Shown here: positions 1 to 12,693 of the stretch, one piece after another
How positions within the stretch are numbered: position 1 is the stretch's first letter
How the letters are laid out: each line of letters begins with the position of its first letter
DNA from: Capitulum mitella
Lineage: Eukaryota > Arthropoda > Thecostraca > Pollicipedomorpha > Pollicipedidae
Assembly: GCA_030062745.1 (NCBI GenBank)
Contig: CP099844.1
Location: forward strand, 22,196,596-22,260,595
Direction: 5' to 3'
DNA length: 64,000 nt
The notes under the pieces: generated by a model
Told to the model about the DNA's origin: nothing
The model's input: only the letters and a program-made list of their open reading frames with translations
The model's database searches: none
Program-made: the position numbers and the translations under genes

Positions 1-847
1 TTAACCCGCGCTCAACCGGCACCCTGAAGTGGGCGGCCGAAGCCCGGGGGTAGGGGACGTTTCGACGTCCCCCTCTATCTTGCGAACGGAACGAAAAATA
101 AAAACTTTAATCACCGGAAGCCCGTTATTAGTATGCTCCAAAGCACTCAAAATTTTTCGATTTTTTTTAATAATGCAACTTTTGGCCTATATATGTAAAC
201 AGCAGAAATTTTTAAGAAAAGCTCTAGTTACCCCCTTAACAATAAGAGAGTAATTCTGAGCATGCCAATGGGAAGCTCATAGAATGTACATTACGGCGAC
301 ATATCATTTATAACATGCATATAATCATGTTGTACAACATGCATATAAGCATACATGTAACCACATCGCATCAGGCGGCCTGATATCATGCCATTTTTGA
401 AAGTCGCTGATTTTTTAAAGTCGCTGGCGAGTTGTTGTCCATGTATGCTTCGAAAACCGTACAAATGACTCGTGCGAACATTTTTTTTTTTAAATGCAGG
501 CAGACTAGAACGCCAATGACCCGACGTGACCTGAACTGATCTTGTGACCTGGTCTAACATTCAACCGTTTTTTTTGCTTTATTTCGAGTTCCGCCGATGA
601 TCAATCAATGCAGACAATGCAGATCAATGCAGACAAAAGGAAAAAGGAATACCTTTGGACTCAAACTCTTTGGATTCCACAATCGTGATCAGTAGGGCGT
701 TATATAAGGTCCGTCATATGCCCTGACCTGACGTAGGATCACGACCTCATTTGAAACACGTTTGGGTTTCATTTTTATGCCTAGATCTGCCACTGACTCA
801 TGCAATAAACCACAGAGATAAAACTGGGCATCTGGATTTGAACTCAG
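1..847. other. Unassigned DNA, no gene seen
   Basis: No open frame here resembles a known protein and no RNA gene is visible. The stretch near 780-845 contains a tRNA B-box-like string on the minus strand, but no A box or cloverleaf goes with it. Confidence 0.6.
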
Positions 848-1408
848 GCTTTATTACGGTGACCTCGCATGACCTCATGTAACCTAACGCCGTTTCACAG
901 CATGGAAACGTCTTGGTGCAACTTCGGACTGCAAAATCGCCTTTAAAGGGCCTATCTTTAACCCAGGGGTCATGACACGGGTTTTAGACTCCTTTTTGCT
1001 AAATATGACTTGATATTATTATAAATATGACCCCAAATATGACTTGACACGATCCCATAACCCTTCATTTGTGTCAACACTATTTGTCGTGTTTAGTGAC
1101 TTCATTAGTCTAGTAACGTATTTCAGGCACCAGGAATGCATTTAAGCCTCTATCACGGTGACCCCGCATGGCCTAACGTGACATTAGGTCATTTCACGGT
1201 TCGGAAGCGTCTTGATGCAATTTTGGACTGCAAAATCAACTTCAGTGCCTATTTTCACCGCGGAGACCACCAAAACGGGGTTTTAGACTCATTTGTGCAA
1301 ATTCGCCTCAAACGCGACGTGACCTGACCTCATCACTCGTCAAGTGGATCAGCACCATTTGTCGTCTGTAGTGGCTTCCTTGGCCAAGAAATGCATTTCA
1401 AGCACCAA
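848..1408. repeat. Diverged direct tandem duplication, two units of about 0.28-0.3 kb
   Basis: Two successive blocks (about 848-1130 and 1147-1408) carry the same ordered landmarks: an ACGGTGACC string, a GACCTxxxGTAACCTAACG-like segment, 'GACTGCAAAATC', 'GGGTTTTAGACTC', and near the end 'ATTTGTCGT' followed by a CATTTCA-type string and 'AGCACCA/GGCACCA'. The copies have many substitutions and small indels, so the duplication is old. No coding capacity is recognised. The TGACCT words in it recur across the window. Confidence 0.65.
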
Positions 1409-2928
1409 AAAAACCGAAGAAAAAGTTCAAAACCGTTAGGAATAGGGAAATAAGGCGGAAATTGAGCTAACATCAGGTCAGTGACTCTGGACCTTGACAG
1501 CACATTCGAGATAGCACAGTTCTTAGGAATGCCCTCGACCACTATCCCCCAAAATTCTAGGTCGATTGATCACGACGTATCACATACATACAACACACCA
1601 CGTTCCGGCACATGCAGATGCATTCGGCGCCGGCCCTGCATTATTAAAATCAGTCGCCCAACAGAGGGAAGAGCAGCGCCGTCCCTCGCTCGACCGGCCG
1701 CCTGTGGCCTGTGGGTAGGGCCGGCACAAAGAGACCGGTTTGCGGCGCGGAAGGGAAGGGCAGTGATTCTTCAAACCGCGCTGATCAGACATGGCTGCGG
1801 TCGCTTGACTCTTGAGTCGTGCGGTGACTCAGACCCGCGCTCGCCTCTCGTTGTCCGTGGGCCGAGTCTGGACTTAAGTCGTGAGTCATGATCGGTTCGG
1901 AATGGCTCATGACGAGGACCTCCGGCGAAGCGCGCTTGACGAAACGACGCTGGTCGAGACGACGCCTAGCCAGCCGAAATGAAATTTGTCGCGCGATCGT
2001 CACTTTCCTGGCATGCACGAAACCGCTATTTTGGGAAGGTGTAACGCTTCTCATTTCACATCACGTAACGCATGTTCGACAATTTTCGTGGACTTGTTCA
2101 GCGTCGACGAAACTGACCAGCCATGAGGATAACGTCGCGGTATTCTCAGGCGACGGCATGACGTTCGTCGATCTCCTGAGCTGATGACGGGCACCGGCGC
2201 GGGCAGAGAGAGAGATGGGACTTCATTACGCTCGAAACTCGTGAGCCATGCAGGCCAGTCGGCGTGGAGACATTACCGGTCCCGGGAAGCGCATCCAAAA
2301 CGGGCTGCTACGGCTTTCAGCAGTCCAGCTTTCTACCAGCCTGGCATACGACTTGACAAGTGTGCGTCAACGAAGCAGAAGCGCTACCATACACGTGTAG
2401 CGACTCACGGTGCTACTAGCACGCGACTGGTACTCTTTTCTTCTTGAGTACCAACTGAAACACAACAATACGCAACAAAACACAAAAAACCCATGCATAG
2501 ATATGGAGGCACAGAGAATGAATCCAACTACGAGAAGCAAAACTGCGTTTTCAGTCCCAGTAAAAATCTGCGCAAGGTCTAATCTCAGAACCTGGCTGCT
2601 GCAGGTACCAGGTTCGCCGCCACTCCGTCAATTCTGTCTGAGTGGCGACGAGAATATAGCAGCCTGAAGCATTCAGACTGCCATGTTCCTAACGTTCGAA
2701 CCCACAAATATCTATCCGCTCCTGGAAACCGTCGCCTCGGGCACAGTCATCACGGAAATCAGTTGTTTCAGAGTCCTGGTGCTCCTCGCCGAAGGCTGGT
2801 TTGACCCACTTCTCCGTGCCTTGCTACACGCCTCTCCGTTATGGTGGCCGTTCGGAGACGCACAGAAAATGCCTGCGTTTGCAGTTTCACCAGGAATCAT
2901 TTTACACTGAACAGCACTGCTGTGCACA
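1409..2928. other. Unassigned DNA, no gene seen
   Basis: Several short open frames overlap on both strands without recognisable motifs. Base composition is moderately GC- and CpG-rich, which by itself produces chance open frames. Confidence 0.5.
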
Positions 2929-3120
2929 ATGGCTGATCGGGGGGGGGAGGGGGCATCGGGACCATGGCCACTTCTTTCATTGGAAAAGCGGAGTCGACAT
3001 GTCTTTTGACCCCTTTTTCGAAGGAAAATTGCATCTTTTTGCTTCCGAAATATAAAAAAGTTATTTTTCGAGAATGTCGAAACAAAGTGCTGAAATCCGG
3101 CGAAATATCAACAATTTGGA
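2929..3120. repeat. Dispersed repeat copy related to 52525-52745
   Basis: A G-run followed by a GGGGGCATCGGG string, then TT(T)CxTTGGAAAAG, a T-rich centre, and a closing GAAACAAAGTG...CGGAATCCG-like segment. The same order of landmarks occurs at 52525-52745. Degenerate transposon-derived repeat of unknown class. Confidence 0.45.
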
Positions 3121-6100
3121 ATAGATTAGGTTAGATGGATGGCGATTAAGCCTCAGTCCTAAGCACATCGTCTGGATCCATCCTTGGCTACCCATACAGT
3201 TCTCATATAATGTCTTCTGAATGGAATCCCCGGTCGCCGGAGGCGTTCCACGTTTTTTTCTTTTTTTTAATATGCACTCTGGTCGTCCCCTGAATACTGT
3301 GAGTCCTGATGGGAGACAGGATTTTCAACACTCTTGACCTTGACTAACCCAATCTAGTTTACCTGTGTTTTAAGTCGCACAAAGTCGTCGGGCTGAGCAA
3401 GCACCAAAGCCCGCCATGATGCAGTTTTACAAATGTGCTTTCAGCACCTGAGCTTGGTTCATCTCGACTGCCTTGACCGTTACTCACACCACACACGTAA
3501 GTTCATCACAAATCCTTCAAGCATATCGGAAAAATCCGACGAACAGACTGCAAAGAAAAGGAGGAAAATCTCATGTTGAACAGCCTCAGATGGCCTGTTC
3601 TAAGTTAACTGTCCCATGAGGATGTAAATTTATTATACACACTAACTCCTAACAAACTCAAGAAGCAGCAGCCGTTCCAAACGCAATGTAGTATCTTCCC
3701 AACAGAGCCTCCGACGACCCAGCACGCCTGCGGCCGCTCGCCGCCGACGCTACATAGATGGTACGACCGTCCGCCGCAGGCAATGAATAAGCCAGGCGGG
3801 GGATCTCCCGACTTAGTCGGACTGTAGGGGACATGGCCACGAACCGATTTTAAAATTTTGCGCGTCCAACATATGACGACATATGACATCCGTTAGACGA
3901 AAGCACGTTATTGTTCTAAACGTACTAGTTTAAGGGATGTGTACATAGAAAATTAGGGGTGGGCAATGCTCGCCCCCCCCCCCACTAATGCGTCTGTTAA
4001 ATATCTTTTACACTTACGAGTAAATTTAAGCAGTGATCCATTAGCGCGTTTGCACTAAATAACGTATCAACCAAACAATATGACATCACGGCAGTAGCTC
4101 AGGCAAAAGAAGTATCTCAGCATAGAGAAATGTTATGGGGTAGGGTTCAAAATGACACGAAATGTGTGGCGAAATTCTGAGAAAACCGCCAAGTGAAAAA
4201 CTCCAGTTTTTATCTAAATCAAGCAGCCATGTCGTTAATGTGCTACAGTTTTGCCGTTTCTTCGCCGCTTAGATGGATCGACGAGGACACCTTAGAAAGG
4301 ACAGTAGGCAGCTTGCACACGACACATTCGTTTGGCGTGTTGAACCGGGCGGCGCGTGCACCGTTTCTGGAGCATAAATGAAGGGGCGTGCATAGAGCGG
4401 GACTGCTCACGTCAATGCACATCCGCAGTCAGGATGCTTCCGAAAACGAATCAGCATTGCAGCAGGCCAACAGACGGATCCCAGCGATAAGCCAGACCAG
4501 CATGAATGAGAAACAAAACTATGCACATGACGCGCCCCGTAGGAGGCGGGGAGAGACACTGCCAGCAGCACATTATCTTGCTCCGTTAGAGACTACGCTC
4601 CAACAGGCATCTTTATACGTACTATCGGACTACAGGCCTTGCCTTTTATCACCTTTTGTGCCACGGCGAAAGTTGTAAGCTTGTAAAATTGTTAAACGGC
4701 ATCGCCATCTGTTTTTCTTCGCGTCGTCTTACCAAACCGTTAGAGATAGCACACTTGGATACGGCTAACGTTATTTCGCTCCATCTGTAACGTTAGCTGT
4801 TTCGGAGGGGAGGGGGGGGGGGGCACGACACAGCGCACCGGCACCGTGCGACATCGCGACTGCATTCCAGATCTTAGCAGCTACTTGGAACGGTTTTGTA
4901 AAAGCCGACTCACACAGTCGGCGGTGCAGCGACACGACATTCCACGGCCGCAGGGCGAGCCCGGCCATCTCCGAGCGGCGGCCACGCCGACCGACACGAT
5001 ACACGGTACACGGCACGCTGCCGGACTAGAGCAGCGAGACAGCGGGTCCGACGCCGCCGAACAGGCCGCCGCAGAAGCAGCAGCGTCGCCGCTGCCGGGC
5101 GGGGCGGCGGCAGGGTCGCGGACAGGCCGCGCGCCAGGCGGGCTGAGAGGCCGGGCCGGAGGCAGGGAGGAGGACCGGGCGTGGCCGCAGTGTCCGGTCC
5201 CCTGGGCAGCCGGACCGTCCCAAGCAGCCACCGGCTTAGAGCTTGCCAGCTGAGAGCTGCCTCGATCCGACGACTCCGGGAAAATGCGGTTCCCAGGAGC
5301 CGCCCTGCAAGTCTCAGCATTTCCGTCGTTTAGTGGAAGCAGTTCCTTAACAAATGCACTGTCGGTGCCATTGCCAGGAAAGGATAGTTTGTCATCATCC
5401 GGGATATGCAAGAGTGCGACTTGAGTCCAGGCATCTAACGAAGGTTTCTTGACAACTGGAGCTTTCGCCAACGGCATTTCTTCCTGCAAGTCGTAAAATT
5501 TTTCGTGGTGATGACTCAAGGATTCTTCCGTCCGTTCGTCATGCGGTTCGCTGGTTCCTCAAATCGCAGTTGCTAAAAAGTCAGTCTTCTCGTCAGCCAA
5601 CCTAGATGACGAAGTCTTGCCTTACAATGACAAGACCGCGTGATTAAGATGGAATGGGATGTGGAGGAGGCTGTTAACATCCTACGTGCTCGACAGTCAT
5701 ACGGGATTTTCTAAACATCACAAATGTCTTCGGCATTCCTCGCCAGTCGTGCAAGCCTTTGTTTCTTAAGATGGAAAATCTGAAGAACAATTTAAAGTCG
5801 GCCTCATCGCGTCATTGCTTTCCTTTTTAGAATCTCACGGGATACATAGGTGTGACAGTTGAAAAAGTAGGCCCGCCAAACAGGTTCGCCAAAACTGCGA
5901 ACATCAATTTTGGCTCCTAGATCTGGTCGGCTAAAACCATCTTCCCTGGTCTTCGCTTCGCTTCTCTCCGGCTCTTTTTGAGCCAAAGCAAGAAATAACA
6001 CTACTCAAGTCGTAACACCTTTTCATTGTTAGACGCTTGCGCTAACACGGGCGCGGTGTTCGATCTGAAGGTGAACGGATGTTCCACGTGCGAGTCAGTA

Positions 6101-7880
6101 AAACATGACACGTACTCGGATCAAAGGCCTCGCAGGCTTCCAAGATCGTGATGTGGCTTCGCGAGCAACCCGAACGGCGCAGGTGAACTTTACCTGAGAA
6201 GCCGTGACATTTCCGGAGTAGGGACAAAGCTGAGACAGGCGACTGCGGAAAACCTGTGCATTGCAGAAACCGCCTGTCGGGAATGACATGAACCCTACAT
6301 GGAACGAGAGACGTGATGCCCGAATACTTTATTTTACTTTTTGCTAGATAGGATCTTTGTGAGAAGGCCAAGGTTTGTCTTTCGCAAGCTGTCGTTGATT
6401 TCGAGGGCATCTGACGTTGCAAATTGGAAGCCTGCGGCAAAACTAAAACGTTCAGGAATCCGCAGAGTCCCAGCTTTGTTTTCCCTTAATCATCAATAAC
6501 ATTTTTTTGTCACATTCGTTGCAACAAAAAACCGTTAGACCTTTAACCCGTTAAAGCCATCATACCTTTCCTGCTGTTTGTGTTGGCCATTAAGTTTAAA
6601 GGTGAAAGCTACCGTGCAGGCTTTCGTGGCATGAAAACAGTCAAATAATGATCCAATAGTAGCTGCCATTAGCATTTATGGTGCCCAATATTATTTTAAA
6701 CCCCCGTCCTAGTTTCTGCTTTACATTATGCTTCACAAGGAAGGAAATCGCACAGGCATATTTTGCGCCTTGGTAAAGGAAATCCATCTACGGTTTCCCG
6801 AATTTTCTGAACATTTCCGAAATCACAAACGGTCGTCTTCCGGGGATGGGGGTGTTATACGGTGCTATCTACAATAAGTTTGTATCGTAGGGATGCTATG
6901 ATAAATAGTTCGGACACGTCGTGTGCGGAACCTGAGCACTTTTTGGCAAATGCTGAGTAACGTCTATAAAGTGGAATAAAAACCGTTAGTACGTTGTCCG
7001 GTGTTCCCACTGTTTATCTTCATCTGGAAGGAAGGCATTTCAGTTCGCCAAACTGTTCCATTCCAATCATAAGTGGAGCACATTTTAACATTTTACGTTG
7101 TGGAAACTACGCACGATTGTAGGAAAAACTCCGTTTTTTTCATTTTTGGCTGTACTGCCACCAACAGCGCGCCCAGAGTTTTCTTTAGGAGGGTGGAGAG
7201 CGGCTCCCGGTAACTGTGACCTCATTAAAAGACCTCGCCGCATTTCGGCCCCTCCATTTTGAGGTGGGGGCAATCAATGTTTTACATGAAAATTGCGGTG
7301 CTACGCATCTTATGGAGCACGTCACTAATTATACCTATCGTGAAAATATGGTTACTTTACACGTCAGAAACAGAAAACCAATGTTCGTTTGAAAAATGAC
7401 AAACGTGCCTCATAAAAATGGTGCACCCCTGAAAAACCTAAACCCTGAAAAATCGGGAACTTTTCCCTCCTTTTCATCAAGAGAAAACACAAAAGCAATT
7501 CCTAAAACTGTTAAGGGAGGGGCTCGCGCTCCTATCCCCCAACCCCGCCGCCTCTTCGGGTGCGCCTATGACTGCAATCGACCGTGCTTCTGGTGATGCC
7601 AATCCTTTCAGAGAGCAGTCCTCAATGTTGAGCGTGACTTTTAAATTAACGGTGCATTCCACGAAATAATTTTTGTCATTTTTCCAAACTACAAGTTTAG
7701 TGTGCACTAGGCCAGGCAGCGCTGAGTCAATTCTCTCGGATTCAAAGCCGCTTACAAGTTTACTCAATGGTCAAGGTATGCCAGCTCTTTTGCTGTGTTA
7801 CCAGAAGAAGTAACGCGATTAGTCACCCTCAGAACGGCTTCCCGGTTTTGCTGAAAGGCAACCCATATCGCTCATGGCAA
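3121..7880. other. Unassigned DNA, one weak candidate exon on the minus strand
   Basis: Nothing is firmly identified. On the minus strand near 5303-5483 there is a protein-like open frame preceded by a reasonable splice acceptor (TTGCAG followed by GAAGAAATG). It has mixed acidic and hydrophobic composition, no domain I recognise, and no canonical splice donor at its far end. 4881-5300 is GC-rich and open in several frames on both strands, which is expected by composition. The rest shows no gene, RNA or clear repeat apart from short G/C runs (3970-3984 and 4806-4822). Confidence 0.4.
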
Positions 7881-7899
7881 TCGGTGACATGTCTCAAAG

Positions 7900-8098
7900 T
7901 CAGACTTGTAAGCCGGCAGATTCAGATTCAGAATCGAATCAGAGCCGATTTCATTCACCAGCTCTTACTGAATTAGGACCAGGTTTCCTTTTCAACAGTT
8001 GTGAGTCGGAATCGGAATCAGGATCACCTTTGGGCTCAAGAGTCAGAATCGAATCGGTTCACAGAGTTCTTGAGAATCGACTCCCCAGTCCTGATTAA
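7900..8098. repeat. Degenerate hexamer array (TCAGAA / GAATCG type)
   Basis: Interrupted repeats of GATTCAGA, GAATCGAATC and GGAATCGGAATCAGGATCA fill the interval. The same word family reappears at 12030-12135, suggesting the simple repeat is part of, or spread with, a dispersed element. Confidence 0.6.
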
Positions 8099-9559
8099 TC
8101 TGAATACATATTTTGTTTACCTCATAAATAGACCATTTAGTCCCAGTATCCATAAAAATAACCACGACGCCTATCGACATGGACAACAGATGGCTAAGTG
8201 AGGACTGGAAATGAAAATTTCCGGTAATAATCCAAAGGAAGGTGAAACATTTCCTTTACTGTTGTAACTGCTTGTCAAGGCCTATTGTCAACAAACCAAC
8301 TGGGGGAAAATCCTCATCAGTGACCGCCAAATCCCCCCCCAGTGCACAGCAAAATCCCCCCAGTGAAATCGTCATTTTGCCAGCAGCCCACGCCCGACCA
8401 GGTCTTTGACACGCTTTGGGAAGACGTTGCCAATAGAATATACCTTTGGTGAGGCATCTATTCGTACAAAAAAGAAGAAAACGGAAAATGGGCGCACAGT
8501 TTTGTAACGTCAGAAAGACTCCAAAGTCCGTCATGTAGAATCCGATTGGCGTAGATCAGTGCAAAAAGCAGGGCAAGGATATCACCAATAAGTACTCTTC
8601 ATGCTTGTGACGATTCTGCTGGATTCCGTTCTGACCAGTTCAGTCTCATGAACTGCTGCGACCGCAAGCGAAATAAACAGATCGCGCAAAAATACATCGA
8701 ACCCGGCTAGCGGGCCCATAGATACAGAAACGCGAGCAAACGGTCTTTGGCCGGGCTGCTCCCAATCATGTAACCCCAAAACGCGACCCAAAAAGGCCCC
8801 GAGTACGTCATAAGGTGCATGCGTTTCTGGGGCGCACCGGTCGCTTTTTTGGCCGCTTGCCACGCCACGTATTTGAAACCCTTTGCGGGACGAATTTTGC
8901 ATTCGAATTAAGTTTTGGCCAAAAAGCTGATCAAATTGACTCCGGGACCGCCTAAAGATCGCATTGCACGCTTCACTGCCAACAAACGACTTCTGTTTGT
9001 TGAACCAAACGTCGGCAGTCTGGTCTCCGAAAAATTCTCACGCCAGCACCCTAGCACCATTCCACAGTCACGCTGCGCACTTCAGCGTGGTTCCTGTTGA
9101 ACGGTAGATCAAGCTGCCCAAAGTACTGTTCCAAAATCTTGCTGCGAGCTCCCACGGAAAGAGACGGTCCTCGGCCGGTAGGTTTGCCCGTGTGTCCTCG
9201 CACTTCGCGCTCGGGCACTCGCTCGCTTTGACCACGGTGAATCACTTGGTCTATTTCGAGTATACACGAACGCAGTGCGCTCCAATCAGAATCTTTTTCA
9301 ACAGCTAAAATTCGCCAATTTCCCTTCATGCAGCCCCCTGAGGTATAAACCAGCCACTGCCATATTCCTGCTCTGTTTTCGCTTTCCCAGGCTCCTGGGT
9401 TGGACTGGTACAAAATGATTCTTTTTTTTACTTATTCCATCCCAGTCAATTTTTACAATCTCAGTCTCTGTGAAGAAAGCTTGCATTCCCCATCCCGTCC
9501 CATTCCCTACATTCAACCCCTGTTTGTGTAACCCTATCCCGTCGGTGTCTGCAAGTCTT
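8099..9559. other. Unassigned DNA, no gene seen
   Basis: Open frames of about 100 codons on the minus strand (8582-8902 and 9051-9413) show no recognisable domain, and their ends have no convincing splice sites. I treat them as chance frames. Confidence 0.5.
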
Positions 9560-9955
9560 CTTCAGTGTCCCTGGACCCCCATCCGTTTCGGTTGGCCTCC
9601 TTCGATCTAGCTCGATCTCCATTAGTCTCTGTTGGTCTTCTTTGGTCTCCGTCAGTCTATCAGTCTTCCAATCTCTCTGAAACTCGTCTGATGTGTGTCG
9701 GTCTCTGTCGGTCTCAACCGATCTTCGTCGGTTTCTTTTGGTCGTTACCGGTCTCCACCGGTCTCCACCGGTCTCTGTCGATCTCCGTCGGTCCGCCGAT
9801 CTGTCAATCTCTATCGGTCTCCTCGGTGTCCCTTAATCTCCCCCATATTCACCCAACCTATCGTTGTTCCTCCACAGTCACTCGTTTCTGTCTGTCTCTG
9901 TCTCTTGTTCTGTCTCCGTCTCATTTCCCGTATCTGTCTCTGTCTACCAATGTCA
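9560..9955. repeat. Pyrimidine-rich degenerate tandem repeat (GGTCTCCGTC-like)
   Basis: About 400 bp with strong strand asymmetry: runs of T/C-rich words such as TCGGTCTC, CCACCGGTCTC (consecutive near-perfect copies around 9750-9780), then TCTGTCTCTGTCTC. The two overlapping plus-strand open frames across it (118 and 197 codons) are repeat translations rich in Ser, Leu and Val, not a protein gene. Such tracts can form triplex or slipped structures. Confidence 0.7.
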
Positions 9956-12029
9956 ATTCATCCCTGTGTAACCCTGTTTGTGTTTGTCTATCTGCTTCTG
10001 TATCTGACCAAACCTTTATGCCTATTACAACGGCATTTTTTGATCATGTAACGAATTCTGGAATCTCGAAATTGGAGACCGTGCCAAGGTCAAACCGGGC
10101 AAGATGGAATGATACAGTTTTTAGTTCAACAACAAGAGAAGCTGGTTTTCGATCGTGACCAACAAAACGCGATACGCGGGCCTTTTTTGTACGCCTTCAT
10201 TTGAATCGACCACGATACATCAGACAGCTTATACTGACGTGCTCACAATTGATTCAGGAACATAGCGGTAGAATTGAAAACCGTATGTTCCCAGTCGTGT
10301 CGCCACGGTCTTCAATCGAACATAAATACCTCGAAATGTATCGATTTTCCGCAAAATCACAACTTGCACCGGTTTACTTGTTGCGTCATAACAGCACAGG
10401 TTATGGGAGTTATTATCATTATTTCAATGCAGCGTCAAAACGATGAAAATCCCCTCGTTCCACTGGCGTTAATTTTGCCGAAAATCTCACCCTCCATGTC
10501 ATCGCATTCACAGTGTAAACGCAAAGGACCCGAAAAACGAAAATGCGCCCAGTTTGAGCGCGTGCCGCGGTTACCCCGTTTGGGCGGACCAGGTCGGCGC
10601 AGTGGAATGATTTGCAGTCGGTACCCTGTGACGTGGGGTTACAGTCACCGAGTCGTCATAGTTAAAGGTTCAGTTTAGTGTTAACCTATTTTGTAAAACT
10701 TGCAAACCGATCTTTTTAGTGTTCATGTGGCTAGCTTACGTCCCGTGCTGGTTCCCGCGAGCGGCGTTTTACATGACTGTTCTCGAACCGATTTTGTGTC
10801 GAACGGACTAGATTTCGTCTCGATGCGACCTGCGGTTGGCGAGATAAGACGCTGGGAAAGACACCGTGTCGGCGGTTGGCAATGGCCTCGAACTCATTTG
10901 AAAATGGGCGAAATCGCCTCCTGCTTCGGTTCATGTAGCGTTGCTACGTCGGAACGGACATGGCACACCTGATCAGTGTCTCGCATCATCGGGCGGCAAA
11001 AGATCGGACTTTCAGTTGGTACCAATGTCGTGTTAGACACTGACACCTTTGCATTCGAGATGCGCGTGTAAACCATGTTGAGCTCGTGCCCTGGCTGGTT
11101 GAGGACTGGCGGATGAGGTCGAGTTCGCTAAATGATTTTCTGCCGGTACCTTGTGATTGGTTATCGTGCCCTCGGCTTCGTATCTTTAACGGTTACCGAG
11201 ATCATAACCCCATTTTGAACCCTTGCAAAACTGGCATTTTTCATGTTCCCACGGCCAGCATGCGCCACGTGCCGGTAGCGGCTCGGCCTTTTCCGTACAA
11301 TGCAAACCCCCAAATTATTCGTTGTCGAGGGCACACAGTTTTGTGTCGGTGTGAACCGCAGTTTCCGAGACTGAACACTCGGAAGGCTCGTGCGTCTAAG
11401 TTTTTCGAAAAGATGTCGGATTTCGCACAAGGAACCCGAAAATCTAACATAATGCATTGTGCCACCAAACTCCTGAGACGGCCAAGTTCCAGCTGCGTGC
11501 GACCGGTAGTCTCGCCACACCAGCCCGTCAAAACCGAACTCCCACGGGGTCAGACAAAACGAGATTGGCGAAACACCTAGATTGTGTTTTTATGTTGCTC
11601 ATGATTCCACTAGCCGAAACCCCGTCAGTGATTTGCTTTTAAAATAGGCCTTGCGTCTTATTAAGCACAGATGTAAGAAACTTTATTTGTGCGTGATCAC
11701 TGTGGAGCATTTTTAACCTCACCAATGACCTTAGACACCAGCGTTTTACATCCTAGATTTTTTTGCGTCTTGACAGTCGATGCCAACTGAACTGGGAAAC
11801 ACGGCTCTTTACTGATACGCACCAATGCCATGCACGTCATGTGCGTATATGGATCAATGCTGCCTGATACTACCCCTTTAATCTGTGGCAGGTCTTAGGA
11901 TACGACAGGATTCAAAATTTGACTACTGCATTGATCAGACAAAATAAATCATCAAGGTTTTTGCTATATCACATGGAACTGAATCGTGAATCAAACCACA
12001 AATCATGAATCGTGAATTGAATCGATTGC
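9956..12029. other. Unassigned DNA, no gene seen
   Basis: Several open frames of 80-160 codons overlap on both strands (for example around 11086-11580) with no recognisable motif. CpG content is ordinary to high here. Confidence 0.5.
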
Positions 12030-12135
12030 TTGCAGTTAAAAATGGCTCTTGAATCAGAATCGAACAAATTCTCTGATTTCCCATGTGAATCGGAATCAGA
12101 ATCAGAATCACCTTCTCGGCTGTTTATCAGAATCG
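12030..12135. repeat. Degenerate hexamer array, sister of 7900-8098
   Basis: Repeats of GAATCAGAATC and GGAATCAGAATCAG, with a following TTTATCAGAATCGAAC segment. It matches the word family and order seen at 7900-8098. Confidence 0.55.
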
Positions 12136-12693
12136 AACAGACTCCTAATGTCGTGAATCGCTTACAAGCCTGCTCAGTCTCAGTCGTTGAAAACTCTTGG
12201 AAGATTCGGTACGACCAAACATTCCAGCGATCACTTGGCCGCCGTATCCGATGAGAATATAAGGTACCGACTGAACTTCATCATGATGCAGAATCAGCGA
12301 AATGTACGAGGAGAAAAGTCGGCTGTTACATTATCCAGTGAATGAGGGCATTCAGTCCGTTTGCGTTCAAGTGACGATTTAAGCAAAACAAAACGTAGGA
12401 TAATACATATGACGATCTTTTGAAATCGAGGAATCTCGATAGTGACTGTTTTAGCGCTTGTCATGACAGATTTCATCCCTTCTAAGCATTCTCTACAATA
12501 AAAAGCGGGAAAGGTCTAATGGGAAGTTTTCATGATGGTCGGTACTACGGTTATGGTACTTGACATATAAACGCATGGCTGAATCGTGGTACTACGTCAT
12601 TCTGCGGCTGCGAAGGCTGACAAGTAGGGATTTAAATACCTCCTTTTCATTGTTTCATTATGACTGTGCAGTACGATATGGCATGATACGGTA

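Noticed and set aside
770..845. tRNA-derived SINE head (B-box-like GAGTTCAAATCC on the minus strand)
   Set aside because: No A box at the right distance and no cloverleaf; a chance match cannot be excluded.
3658..3834. A 58-codon minus-strand frame with a good start context (GTGGCCATG)
   Set aside because: No domain, signal peptide or splice evidence; too short to support alone.
9565..10158. A 197-codon plus-strand frame
   Set aside because: It translates the pyrimidine-rich GGTCTC repeat; amino-acid pattern follows the repeat period.
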